From NCBI GenBank assembly GCA_015061765.1, contig SUVZ01000106.1:1-10361 (forward strand): a stretch of DNA of 10,361 nucleotides, read 5' to 3'. The notes below the pieces were generated by a model. That model ran no database searches, had not been told where the DNA came from, and saw only the letters and a list, made by a program, of their open reading frames with translations. Position 1 is the stretch's first letter. Each line of letters begins with the position of its first letter. Source of the DNA: Lentisphaerota bacterium (GTDB lineage: Bacteria; Verrucomicrobiota; Kiritimatiellia; RFP12; UBA1067). Position numbers and translations under genes: made by a program. This document shows, one piece after another, positions 1-6,035 of the stretch.

Positions 1-47
1 TAAAAATATTTTTAAGGGTGCGTAGGGCAGTTAGCCTTACGCACCCT
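1..47 (-). terminator. Strong hairpin followed by an AT-rich palindrome; terminator or dispersed palindromic repeat
   Basis: Positions 15-28 pair with 34-47 to give a 14-bp stem (one G-T wobble) and a 5-base loop at 29-33. The outer ten base pairs (15-24 with 38-47) are perfect. Read on the minus strand, the hairpin is followed by positions 14-1, an A/T-only stretch that is its own reverse complement and includes a run of five T. This placement suits a terminator for the minus-strand transcription unit, although the T run starts about nine bases after the stem, later than in a classical intrinsic terminator. The GGGTGCGTA arm resembles arms of dispersed palindromic (REP-like) elements in some bacteria, so a repeat element is a real alternative. 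Confidence 0.5.
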
Positions 48-132
48 ACTACAGGCATCCTAACCAACCATCCCTATCGCGAAAAATTATAGTTTTGGAA
101 TATCTGAGGTAATGGGGTCGAGGTCGAATCTT

Positions 133-333
133 TCATAACCGCAATCTCCAGACCCGCGTTTCGCCCTTTTTCATCGGCTCTTCAATCGCGGATATCCCCT
201 TGCGGTCCGCAGTCGCGCCGAATATCTCACGGATGTCGCCCTTTGACGGAAGCGCGATTCTCTTGACCCCGTCAGATGCGGCATGCACCATCAGGTATCC
301 GCGTCCGGCGGCCAAGACGTCGTTCGTCTCCAT
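133..333 (-). pseudogene. Orphan C-terminal fragment of a larger (possibly glycosidase-like) protein
   Basis: From an ATG at 333 this frame encodes 66 residues ending in TGA at 133-135. The sequence has the texture of real coding DNA: RGYLMVHAASDGVKRIALP, then a GDIREIFGA stretch, and a KKGETRVWRL end. In my recollection, similar endings close the last beta-domain of large secreted glycosidase-like proteins, where a VHA...LP...MKKGETR(V/L)(W/F)RL pattern is common. Nothing upstream supplies the rest of such a protein: the frame stays open to 519 only by overlapping the regulator's 3' end, and residues encoded above 333 look random. No clear Shine-Dalgarno sequence precedes the ATG. A deletion remnant is the simplest reading; a short genuine protein is less likely. 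The parent family is inferred only from this tail. Confidence 0.45.
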
Positions 334-364
334 CGCCCTGCGCAGACACCTGCTCAAACTGTAA

Positions 365-386
365 AGCGAGGAAAGGTGTCCTCGCT
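365..386 (-). terminator. Perfect 8-bp inverted repeat downstream of the regulator
   Basis: AGCGAGGA at 365-372 and TCCTCGCT at 379-386 form a perfect 8-bp stem with a 6-base loop, starting about 40 bases past the regulator's stop codon. It could end or stabilise the 3' end of the long minus-strand transcript. The bases after the stem on the minus strand (TTACAGTTTGAG) are not a good T run, so rho-independent termination here would be weak. Confidence 0.35.
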
Positions 387-425
387 GTTGAAAAACCAGC
401 CCCTCCCCCTGCAGACGAACAGTAT

Positions 426-1649
426 TTAAATATTTTTCTGTTGGCGGTATTCGCGCATGGAGATTCCGAATCGCTTCTTGAACAGCGCCTTCGGCGGAGT
501 GGGGTTCTTCCAGCCACACGCCGCCGTAATTTCGGAAATGGTTTCATTGGTCTGACGCAATCTGCGCTTCACCTCTTCAAGCCTGATCCTGAGAATGGCC
601 TCATACACACTTTCACCCTGCAGTTCGCGAAACCTCAACTCCAGAAGTGATCTTGACACCTTGAACTTTGCCGCCACATCCTCCACACCTATACCAGACA
701 ACGCTTCGGTGTTTATGTAAGCAAGAATTTTCTGGACGAGCCGTCCTGTTTTGGAATGCGAGGTTGTGGATTCACGATGGATTATGTCACGAATACCTAC
801 CTTCTGGAGCCTTTCCCTGCTGAACAGGTCGTGTCCGGACATGATGCGCTCCAACAGTTCGGCGGCAAGACGCCCCTCGCCGACGAAATCTGGCTGTATG
901 CTTGAAAGGCGAGGTTCTGCGTTCTCGCAAAGAATCGGATCGTTATTCACTCCTATCAGACCGATCTCCGCAGGAACCTTGATCTTCAACTCCTTGCATA
1001 CATCAAGTATCTCAAAGGCCCTATCATCACAGGCCGAGAACAATCCGCAGGGTTTCTTGAGATCGTTTAGCCAACGTGCCAAGGTCCCTTTGTCCTCCAC
1101 CATACTGCCGAAATGCCCGACATCGAACATTTCGCAGTCTAATCCTTCCTTGCCTAGTGCTTCCCTAAAGGCCTCTCCACGATCCATGCTCCAGTCACAA
1201 TCGTTTCGATACCCGGCGAAGGCATAGCTTTTGTATATGCCCTGACGCATGAGCGTGTATGCAGCCTCCTGACCGACAACGCAGGAATTGCTCTTCACAT
1301 AGGCTATGTTTCTCCTTCTGCGATCAATTCCGCCGCCCGAAACATTCATGACGACTGTCGGAACGTCTGTCGCGGCAAGTTCGGCAAGAGCATCTTCGGC
1401 ATCAGGAATTCCGACAATGAAACCGTGCGTTCCCAGCGACATCTCGTGCCGAACGGTATCCGCCGTGAACTCATGTCTGGTCCGGTAGATGATAAGCTGC
1501 CAGCGATAACCTGCGCTCAGATGCTCGAAGATGCCGTTCAGCTTGTCCTGTCCGGCAATACCGGCCATTCTCAGCGCAACAACGACACGCCGAGGTGCGT
1601 GTGAAGTTGACCTTGAATTGACCGGTTTGCCGTATGGACTTTTCTTCAT
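426..1649 (-). CDS. XylR-type transcriptional regulator (sugar-binding sensor plus AraC HTH)
   Basis: This is a 407-aa protein with the XylR layout: a LacI/periplasmic-binding-protein-like sensor first and an AraC-family DNA-binding domain last. Residues about 20-290 form the sensor, with THGFIVGIP (74-82), VPTVVMNVSG (96-105), CDDRAFEILDVCKE (207-220) and IGLIGVNNDPILCENAEPRLSSI (229-251), the usual pattern of strand-end motifs in this fold. Residues about 298-407 carry two helix-turn-helix units: IGVEDVAAKFKVSRSLLELRF (320-340), then ISEITAACGWKNPTPPKALFKKRFG (371-395), ending in the typical SMREYR. There is no N-terminal LacI HTH. The ATG at 1649 is chosen over longer in-frame starts because those lie inside the upstream oxidoreductase gene and encode no recognisable sequence. 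The gene sits last in the sugar operon, so it most likely senses that sugar or a metabolite of it and activates the operon. Ligand unknown. Confidence 0.9.
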   Translation of the reverse strand: MKKSPYGKPVNSRSTSHAPRRVVVALRMAGIAGQDKLNGIFEHLSAGYRWQLIIYRTRHEFTADTVRHEMSLGTHGFIVGIPDAEDALAELAATDVPTVVMNVSGGGIDRRRRNIAYVKSNSCVVGQEAAYTLMRQGIYKSYAFAGYRNDCDWSMDRGEAFREALGKEGLDCEMFDVGHFGSMVEDKGTLARWLNDLKKPCGLFSACDDRAFEILDVCKELKIKVPAEIGLIGVNNDPILCENAEPRLSSIQPDFVGEGRLAAELLERIMSGHDLFSRERLQKVGIRDIIHRESTTSHSKTGRLVQKILAYINTEALSGIGVEDVAAKFKVSRSLLELRFRELQGESVYEAILRIRLEEVKRRLRQTNETISEITAACGWKNPTPPKALFKKRFGISMREYRQQKNI

Positions 1650-1656
1650 AACGCAA

Positions 1657-1665
1657 ATTATAGCA
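1657..1665 (-). promoter_or_regulatory. Extended -10 promoter candidate for the regulator, implying a leaderless mRNA
   Basis: On the minus strand the short gap before the regulator contains TGCTATAAT, an exact match to the extended -10 pattern TGnTATAAT. No -35-like hexamer is seen upstream, as expected for extended -10 promoters. The -10 ends seven bases before the ATG at 1649, so transcription would start at or next to the start codon. No Shine-Dalgarno sequence lies in the gap. The regulator may therefore have its own weak supply in addition to read-through from the operon. Prediction only. Confidence 0.45.
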
Positions 1666-1672
1666 AAACCGC

Positions 1673-2749
1673 CTATATGCGTGCGATTTTCCCGCTCTCT
1701 ATCGACTTGTAGCATCCGAGCATCGCCAGAATGGTCTCTTTGTGCCACTTCAGGTTGATGAGAGGCGTCTTGCCGTTGCGTATGCAGTCGACGAACTCGT
1801 CTATCAGGCCCACCCACTCGTCGAAGTACGTATACTGTACGGTGTATCGGTCGTTTGGTGCGCCGTTGTGGTAGACGTTAGGACCGAAGCAGTCGCATGT
1901 GAGCATGCCCTTGTCACCGGTGATCGTGAGATTCACCTCCATGCGTTTCGGAAAACGTTCCCAGCCTGGACCTGGAACCTTGATCTTCTCCTCAAGACGC
2001 GACCAGCTCGGATCAAACAGGAACGCCGTGCCATCCTTCATCTTGCCGACTGCCATCAGCATGTCTTCGACCTTGAGTCCGTCACGCAGGTTCGGCGCAA
2101 CTTCTGCATAGATGTAGTCGAACGAAGAGCCGGTCAGATGGCGGATCAGATCGAAGATGTGGGGATGGTCGCAGAGCGCCCCGCCCTTACAGCGGCTGTC
2201 CCCCTTCTTCAGCTTCTCCACTTTGCCAAAACTCGCCTTGGGATCACCCTGCCACGGGAACGCCCACACCGGCGAAAGCGTGATGTTCGTCGCCTGCACT
2301 GACTTGATCTTGCCGATGGCACCATCCCTGATGAGTTTTTTCAGGCGGCGCACAACGGAATTGTAGTGCATCTCAAGTTCGATCTGGCAGACGACCCCAG
2401 CCCTGTCGCACATGGCGATCATCTCGTCGTATTCCTTCATATCGAAGGTGGGTATCTTCATCGAAAGAATGTGGATACCCTTCTCGGCGCACCACTTCAT
2501 CTGCTCGAAGTGGCGGTCATTCGCGGAGGCGATTACGACGGCTTCGATGTCGGGATGCTTCCTGTACATCTCTTCCGGATCGAGATAGCACGGAACGCCC
2601 GTGTCGTATAGTTCATAGACTTTTTTGGCATCCTCATCCTGCGCACAGGATGCTACCCAGTCGAGCTTCTTGTTCTCGATCAGAGTCTGGTAATACTTGC
2701 GGGTATGACCGTGCGTCATGCCCATCATTGCGATTTTAACCGGTTTCAT
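1673..2749 (-). CDS. Gfo/Idh/MocA family NAD(P)-dependent oxidoreductase
   Basis: The 358-aa product matches the usual length and two-domain layout of Gfo/Idh/MocA enzymes, which oxidise or reduce sugars, inositols and related polyols using NAD(P). The N-terminal Rossmann domain (1-120) starts KIAMMGMTHGHTRKYYQTL, with a His-rich variant of the glycine loop, followed by HPDIEAVVIASANDRHFEQM (65-84). The C-terminal domain holds GGALCDHPHIFDLIRHLTG (189-207), giving D194, H197 and D200 in the positions of the family's D...H...D signature. The usual EKP motif reads SMKIP (96-100): the lysine is kept but the glutamate is methionine. The ATG at 2749 follows a GAGGTGAT-type ribosome site that overlaps the end of the preceding gene, only 4 bp away, so the two are probably translationally coupled. 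Cytoplasmic; the substrate is unknown, likely a sugar or keto-sugar of this operon. Confidence 0.9.
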   Translation of the reverse strand: MKPVKIAMMGMTHGHTRKYYQTLIENKKLDWVASCAQDEDAKKVYELYDTGVPCYLDPEEMYRKHPDIEAVVIASANDRHFEQMKWCAEKGIHILSMKIPTFDMKEYDEMIAMCDRAGVVCQIELEMHYNSVVRRLKKLIRDGAIGKIKSVQATNITLSPVWAFPWQGDPKASFGKVEKLKKGDSRCKGGALCDHPHIFDLIRHLTGSSFDYIYAEVAPNLRDGLKVEDMLMAVGKMKDGTAFLFDPSWSRLEEKIKVPGPGWERFPKRMEVNLTITGDKGMLTCDCFGPNVYHNGAPNDRYTVQYTYFDEWVGLIDEFVDCIRNGKTPLINLKWHKETILAMLGCYKSIESGKIARI

Positions 2750-2753
2750 TCCA

Positions 2754-3506
2754 TCACCTCACTTCCGAAACTTTGATCGACTGGTTTGTATCAGGACCTT
2801 TCTTGACCGAAATCGTTTTTGATCCCTTCGATACGTCGGCTTTGAACGCAAGGTCTGCCGCCTTCACCGCCTTGCCCCAGGCAGACTTCCATATCTTTGC
2901 GTCTGCGCGCTTCTGCAGAAGAGCAAACGCTGCGCGGACATTCCATATTTCCTCGTAGGAAAGACCGAAAAGCTCCGTATCAACATCCGTGTATTCAGTG
3001 GAACCTTCCGCATCCCAGCAGCGGATCGAGGCATGCGGCGTATGCGTATCGACCGTCTGGTCGCAGGCGACTCCGCGCTTCGCTATGATCTCGTGCCGGT
3101 CGTAGCCGGCTTCGCCTTTCGGCAACCCGGCGCCGATCTCCACGGAGACGTTCACGTCGTTCGCAAGCTTTGCGAGAACGTTTATCGCGCTGCCGTTTGC
3201 TACGGCCATCACACGCACGACATCGGACGCGCCGAGATACGCAGCAAGGTCAAGCTCCTTCGCGAGCATGGCTTTCATGTCTGAACCCTTCGGCGCGAAG
3301 GAGGCGAACCTGAGCGTCGAGACCCCTTCAAGCGTACCGTTTTCGGTCATCTTCTTGAGTTCGACGATCTTGCGCTCCATGCGTCCCGGAATGAGCGGCG
3401 TAGCCCCCACCCAGCAATGACCGTCCTTGATCACAATCTCGCCCTTCGCAGCGCCATACTTCTCGCGCAGGAAGTCGAGTCCTTTGTTCATTTTTTTGAT
3501 GTTCAT
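2754..3506 (-). CDS. Protein of unknown function, faintly like a Gfo/Idh C-terminal domain
   Basis: I do not recognise this 250-aa protein as a named family. It has no signal peptide, no membrane segment and no nucleotide-binding glycine loop. Residues about 75-200 contain ELDLAAYLGASDVVRVMAV, then VNVSVEIGAGLPKGEAGYDRHEIIAKRGVACDQTVDTHTPHASI, then YTDVDTELFGLSYEEIWNVRAAFALLQ. The VSVEIGAGLP...RHEIIAKRGVACD stretch has the rhythm of the beta-sheet of Gfo/Idh C-terminal domains (expected: sleig..lP...rhEi.g.kG). With the full oxidoreductase encoded 4 bp downstream, a partner or regulatory subunit is conceivable; this is inference. The ATG at 3506 is chosen because AGGAGA at 3511-3516 sits four bases upstream; another ATG at 3521 lies upstream of that site and is unlikely. 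It is 24 bp from the preceding SIS gene, so cotranscription is expected. Confidence 0.75.
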   Translation of the reverse strand: MNIKKMNKGLDFLREKYGAAKGEIVIKDGHCWVGATPLIPGRMERKIVELKKMTENGTLEGVSTLRFASFAPKGSDMKAMLAKELDLAAYLGASDVVRVMAVANGSAINVLAKLANDVNVSVEIGAGLPKGEAGYDRHEIIAKRGVACDQTVDTHTPHASIRCWDAEGSTEYTDVDTELFGLSYEEIWNVRAAFALLQKRADAKIWKSAWGKAVKAADLAFKADVSKGSKTISVKKGPDTNQSIKVSEVR

Positions 3507-3530
3507 TATGTCTCCTATCATTGTGAAATT

Positions 3531-4283
3531 TTACAGACTCTTCACAAGCGGCTTGTACTTGGCGAGATAGGCCGCGTTCTTCTCGTCGCCGCCCGGCGCG
3601 TTTGCCGAATTCCAGACGGGTGGCACGATACCGCGCTCCACACACTGGCGGCAGGTTTCAATCTCCAAAAGATGCGCAATCGTGAAATCGACCACATTGG
3701 AGACGGGGCCGATCGGCGTGGTCATGCCCGGCACGTTCACGACCGCATCGCCCACGGGGTTGTAGTCGTCAATGCACACGTCTGCATAGTCGAAGAGATT
3801 CTTCCCGTTCGGATGGCGGATGAAGTGGTCCTTCGGCATCTCGTTCTGCCAATGGGACGATGCCACCGCGATTATCTTCGCGCCACGCTTCTTGCACTCC
3901 TCGGCCGCGTCAATCGTCGCGGGATTGATGCCGATGTTGTGGAAGAAGAGAACCACATCACCTTCCTTGATGTCGTAGTACTTGATGATCGATGCGCCGA
4001 AATTGACGGTGCGCTCCAGCTCAAGGTACTTGAGCGCCTGGTTGAATACGGACAACGCCGTCTCCATGAGCGGATTGATGTTGGCGAGACCGCCTGCGCG
4101 GAAGAACATCTCACCCATCGCAAGCGTGGTGTGTCCGCCGCCGGCATAGACGTTTATCAGTCTGTCCTCAGCGATGGCGTCGGCCATAAGCTTGGCGGCG
4201 GCCTTGATGTTCTCCGCCTGTTTCTCGGCGACTTCGCGTATGTTTGCGATAGCCTTCTCGATGTAACCGTAGTCGTTCAGCAT
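3531..4283 (-). CDS. SIS-domain sugar isomerase-like protein (UPF0309-like), divergent copy
   Basis: This 250-aa protein has the SIS (sugar isomerase) fold, which binds phosphosugars. Seen: a helical N-terminus (1-45), YAGGGHTTLAMGEMFFRAGGL (46-66) matching the UPF0309 pattern V(F/Y)GxGHSHxxxxExFYRAGGL, RHPNGKNLFDYADVCIDD (156-173), PVGDAVVNVPGM, and the C-terminal GIVPPVWNSANAPGGDEKN (218-236). It is a clear paralogue of the SIS protein encoded at 5274-5975. The loop that normally reads SxSGxN and grips the phosphate is FHNIGIN here (114-120), so its serines are gone, and GHSH has become GHTT. It may have altered chemistry or act as the non-catalytic half of a heteromer with the other SIS protein. 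The ATG at 4283 has AAAGGA 8-9 bases upstream. It lies 41 bp after the kinase gene. Exact reaction unknown. Confidence 0.85.
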   Translation of the reverse strand: MLNDYGYIEKAIANIREVAEKQAENIKAAAKLMADAIAEDRLINVYAGGGHTTLAMGEMFFRAGGLANINPLMETALSVFNQALKYLELERTVNFGASIIKYYDIKEGDVVLFFHNIGINPATIDAAEECKKRGAKIIAVASSHWQNEMPKDHFIRHPNGKNLFDYADVCIDDYNPVGDAVVNVPGMTTPIGPVSNVVDFTIAHLLEIETCRQCVERGIVPPVWNSANAPGGDEKNAAYLAKYKPLVKSL

Positions 4284-4322
4284 TTTGAGTTTCCTTTCGT
4301 TAGAACCAGTTTTTGATGAGTT

Positions 4323-4433
4323 GTTTAGCCGTGTGGAAATGCAGAGGTGGGAGCGTAGGCAGTGGGAGCCGGAATGGGTTTAGCCGTGCAGAAGCGTAGA
4401 GATGTGGAAGATGCAGTGGGGGTGACACGACCA
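4323..4433. repeat. Two imperfect ~55-bp tandem copies overlapping the kinase 3' end
   Basis: GTTTAGCCGTG occurs at 4323-4333 and again at 4378-4388, exactly 55 bases apart. The sequence after each copy aligns with a few substitutions and a one-base slip (a GGAAATGCAGAGGTGGGAG-type unit against a AGAAGCGTAGAGATGTGGAAG-type unit, both ending in GCAGTGGG). The composition is purine-rich on the plus strand and unlike the neighbouring coding DNA. The repeats supply the last roughly 35 codons and the stop codon of the kinase frame. An old local duplication or an inserted low-complexity repeat both fit. Confidence 0.5.
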
Positions 4434-5251
4434 TTATCCACTTCCCTTCTCGGCAAAGACGGTATCACATAGCGGACCGCGACAGATTGCGAAGCTGCCT
4501 CGTTCGCGGCGGTACAGGCATCACGCAGACTCTCACCCTCCGCAAGGCGCGTTGCGAGGACGGCATTGAACGTATCTCCCGCTCCGGTGGAATCTACAGC
4601 CTCCACCTGAGGCGTGGACAAAACTTCGCCTGTCGAACGGATGCGACAGCCTTGCGCGCCAAGTGTCGTCACGACTTCGCCCGGCACATCAGCCACAGCC
4701 TGCGCCTCAAATTCGTTGGGCGTAAAGATCGCTACACCGTCCTTTATCGCTTCCGGAAGCGGACGCATCGGAGCCGGATTGAAGATTACCTTCGTTCCGT
4801 ATTTCCCGGCGAGTTCCACTGCGGCAAGATTCACTTCTTCCGGCACCTCGTTGTTGAGAAGCAGAAAGTCCGCCGACGCTATCGCGGCGGCAAACTCCTT
4901 TACGTCCTTCGCGTCAAGCTCTGCGCCGGGACAGACCGTCACTCGCGTCTCTCCAGTACCGTCAGTCAGAATCGCGGCGCATGACGTCGGCTTTGCCTTT
5001 GCGACAAGCATTGCGCCTACACCCTCTTTTCTGCTGAAGTCACGAAGCTGTTTCACATCAGACGCATTGACCGCGCCCAGGAACATAGCAGTAGCACCCT
5101 GTCTCGCCGCAGCGACAGCCTGGTTGAAGCCCTTTCCGCCCCACTCTTCGTAGTATCCACGGGCCGTAATCGTCTCGCCGCCCGTGTGGAAACGCGGCAC
5201 ATCAAAGAACATTGACTTACCGACCAATCCTATTATTGCGATTCGTGCCAT
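4325..5251 (-). CDS. PfkB/ribokinase-family carbohydrate kinase
   Basis: This cytoplasmic sugar kinase has 308 residues. Motifs in order: GGETITA (24-30), the ribokinase-like GGKGFNQAVAAARQGA (38-53), NPAP (158-161), TPNE (177-180), and the PfkB signature DSTGAGDTFNAVLA (220-233) with D226 as the expected catalytic base. The usual N-x-D sugar-binding motif of true ribokinases is absent (the start reads IIGLVGKSMFFD), so ribose is unlikely to be the substrate. TPNE and the next strand (TTLGAQG, 195-201) are closer together than in ribokinase, making this a compact variant. The normal fold ends near residue 268; the remaining 40 residues are rich in Pro, Ala, Thr and Ser, come from the tandem repeat at 4323-4433, and look like an acquired tail. 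The ATG at 5251 lacks a clear Shine-Dalgarno sequence; the gene starts 22 bp after the first SIS gene. Its place between two SIS genes suggests that it makes the phosphosugar they handle. Confidence 0.88.
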   Translation of the reverse strand: MARIAIIGLVGKSMFFDVPRFHTGGETITARGYYEEWGGKGFNQAVAAARQGATAMFLGAVNASDVKQLRDFSRKEGVGAMLVAKAKPTSCAAILTDGTGETRVTVCPGAELDAKDVKEFAAAIASADFLLLNNEVPEEVNLAAVELAGKYGTKVIFNPAPMRPLPEAIKDGVAIFTPNEFEAQAVADVPGEVVTTLGAQGCRIRSTGEVLSTPQVEAVDSTGAGDTFNAVLATRLAEGESLRDACTAANEAASQSVAVRYVIPSLPRREVDNGRVTPTASSTSLRFCTAKPIPAPTAYAPTSAFPHG

Positions 5252-5273
5252 GGTTTCAATCGTTGATTTTGCA

Positions 5274-5975
5274 TTACAGCCTTTTTACACGGCTGAAGTA
5301 GCGTTCCTCCAACGCGACATTCTTCGCCGTGCCGCCCTCGACGTTGCCGCTTGTGTAGATCGGCGGCTCAACACCCCTGGCTAGAGCCTTCTTGGCGCCG
5401 TCGATGAGAACCGAATTGAGAATGAAGAGCGATGCGTATGTCGAAAGCCCGCCCATCTTCATCCCGCCCACATCGATGACGGCATCCCCATGCGGCACCT
5501 TGCAGTCGATTGGGATGTCTGCATCATCCAGAAGGACGGCCCCGTACGCACGGTACGCAGAAGATGAAATCGCAATGGTCGTCACACCCGCCGCCTTTGC
5601 GGAACGAAGCATTTCGACAGGTGCGGCATTCTTGCCGCTCGCGGAGATGACGACCATGAGATCGTCCGGTTTCACGCCGTGGCGGCGGAACGTCTCGGCG
5701 GCGATGCCAGACATCTTCTCCATGCGGCTTGACTTTGCGGCGCCGTCATGGAGCATCAGATCCTCGTCAAGGACCGGCGAGACGCACGCAAGCCCTCCTG
5801 CGCGGTAGAACGTATCAAGCGCCGGAAGATGTGAGTGTCCGCAACCGAACACATGCACAATCCCGTCGCGGCAGATCACATCCGCAACGGCATCCGACGC
5901 CCGTGCCATCACCCTCGCCTCATCCGCTTCAATACGCGCAAGCAGATTTGTTATGCTCTTAAGATATTCACTCAT
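5274..5975 (-). CDS. SIS-domain sugar isomerase-like protein (UPF0309-like), canonical copy
   Basis: The 233-aa product is a complete SIS-fold protein of the UPF0309 type. Seen: HVFGCGHSHLPALDTFYRAGGL (41-62), LMLHDGAAKSSRMEKMSG (73-90), the phosphosugar loop VISASGKNAAPVEM (109-122) with its serines intact, VPHGDAVIDVGGMKMG (160-175), and GVEPPIYTSGNVEGGTAKN (201-219). Proteins with this fold isomerise, deaminate or cleave phosphorylated sugars, or act as sensors of them; the UPF0309 reaction itself is not established to my knowledge. The ATG at 5975 follows a weak GAGAG site. The gene lies 60 bp after the GH20 gene and 22 bp before the kinase. A second, more divergent SIS gene lies just beyond the kinase, so the two products probably act on the same metabolite or together. 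Confidence 0.88.
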   Translation of the reverse strand: MSEYLKSITNLLARIEADEARVMARASDAVADVICRDGIVHVFGCGHSHLPALDTFYRAGGLACVSPVLDEDLMLHDGAAKSSRMEKMSGIAAETFRRHGVKPDDLMVVISASGKNAAPVEMLRSAKAAGVTTIAISSSAYRAYGAVLLDDADIPIDCKVPHGDAVIDVGGMKMGGLSTYASLFILNSVLIDGAKKALARGVEPPIYTSGNVEGGTAKNVALEERYFSRVKRL

Positions 5976-6002
5976 CTCTCAATCCATTCCCATGCGGCAA
6001 CC

Positions 6003-6008
6003 ATTATA
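6003..6008 (-). promoter_or_regulatory. Possible internal promoter (-10) before the first SIS gene
   Basis: The 60-bp gap between the GH20 and SIS genes holds a perfect TATAAT on the minus strand, 27 bases before the SIS start codon. No good -35 hexamer lies 16-18 bases upstream. It could give the cytoplasmic enzymes a supply independent of the glycosidase. A chance match in an A/T-rich gap is also possible. Confidence 0.3.
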
Positions 6009-6035
6009 TGCCTGCTGTCCGTTTCCAGACCGAAA

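Noticed and set aside
1650..1817. Longer start for the regulator, adding 56 residues
   Set aside because: The added residues lie inside the oxidoreductase coding region and do not resemble a LacI HTH or any other domain; ATG 1649 has a promoter-like element just upstream.
1742..2302. 186-codon plus-strand frame opposite the Gfo/Idh gene
   Set aside because: Shadow of the oxidoreductase; no motif, no ribosome site, no conserved features.
3507..3521. ATG at 3521 as the start of the 250-aa unknown protein
   Set aside because: It lies upstream of the AGGAGA ribosome site at 3511-3516, which instead serves the ATG at 3506.
3417..4316. 299-codon open frame on the plus strand opposite the second SIS gene
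   Set aside because: It is antisense to the SIS gene with its conserved family pattern; its translation shows only mirror-like composition and no family motif.
4323..4433. CRISPR-like direct repeats at the kinase 3' end
   Set aside because: Only two copies, the spacer regions are themselves similar, and no cas gene is present; it is a degenerate tandem duplication.
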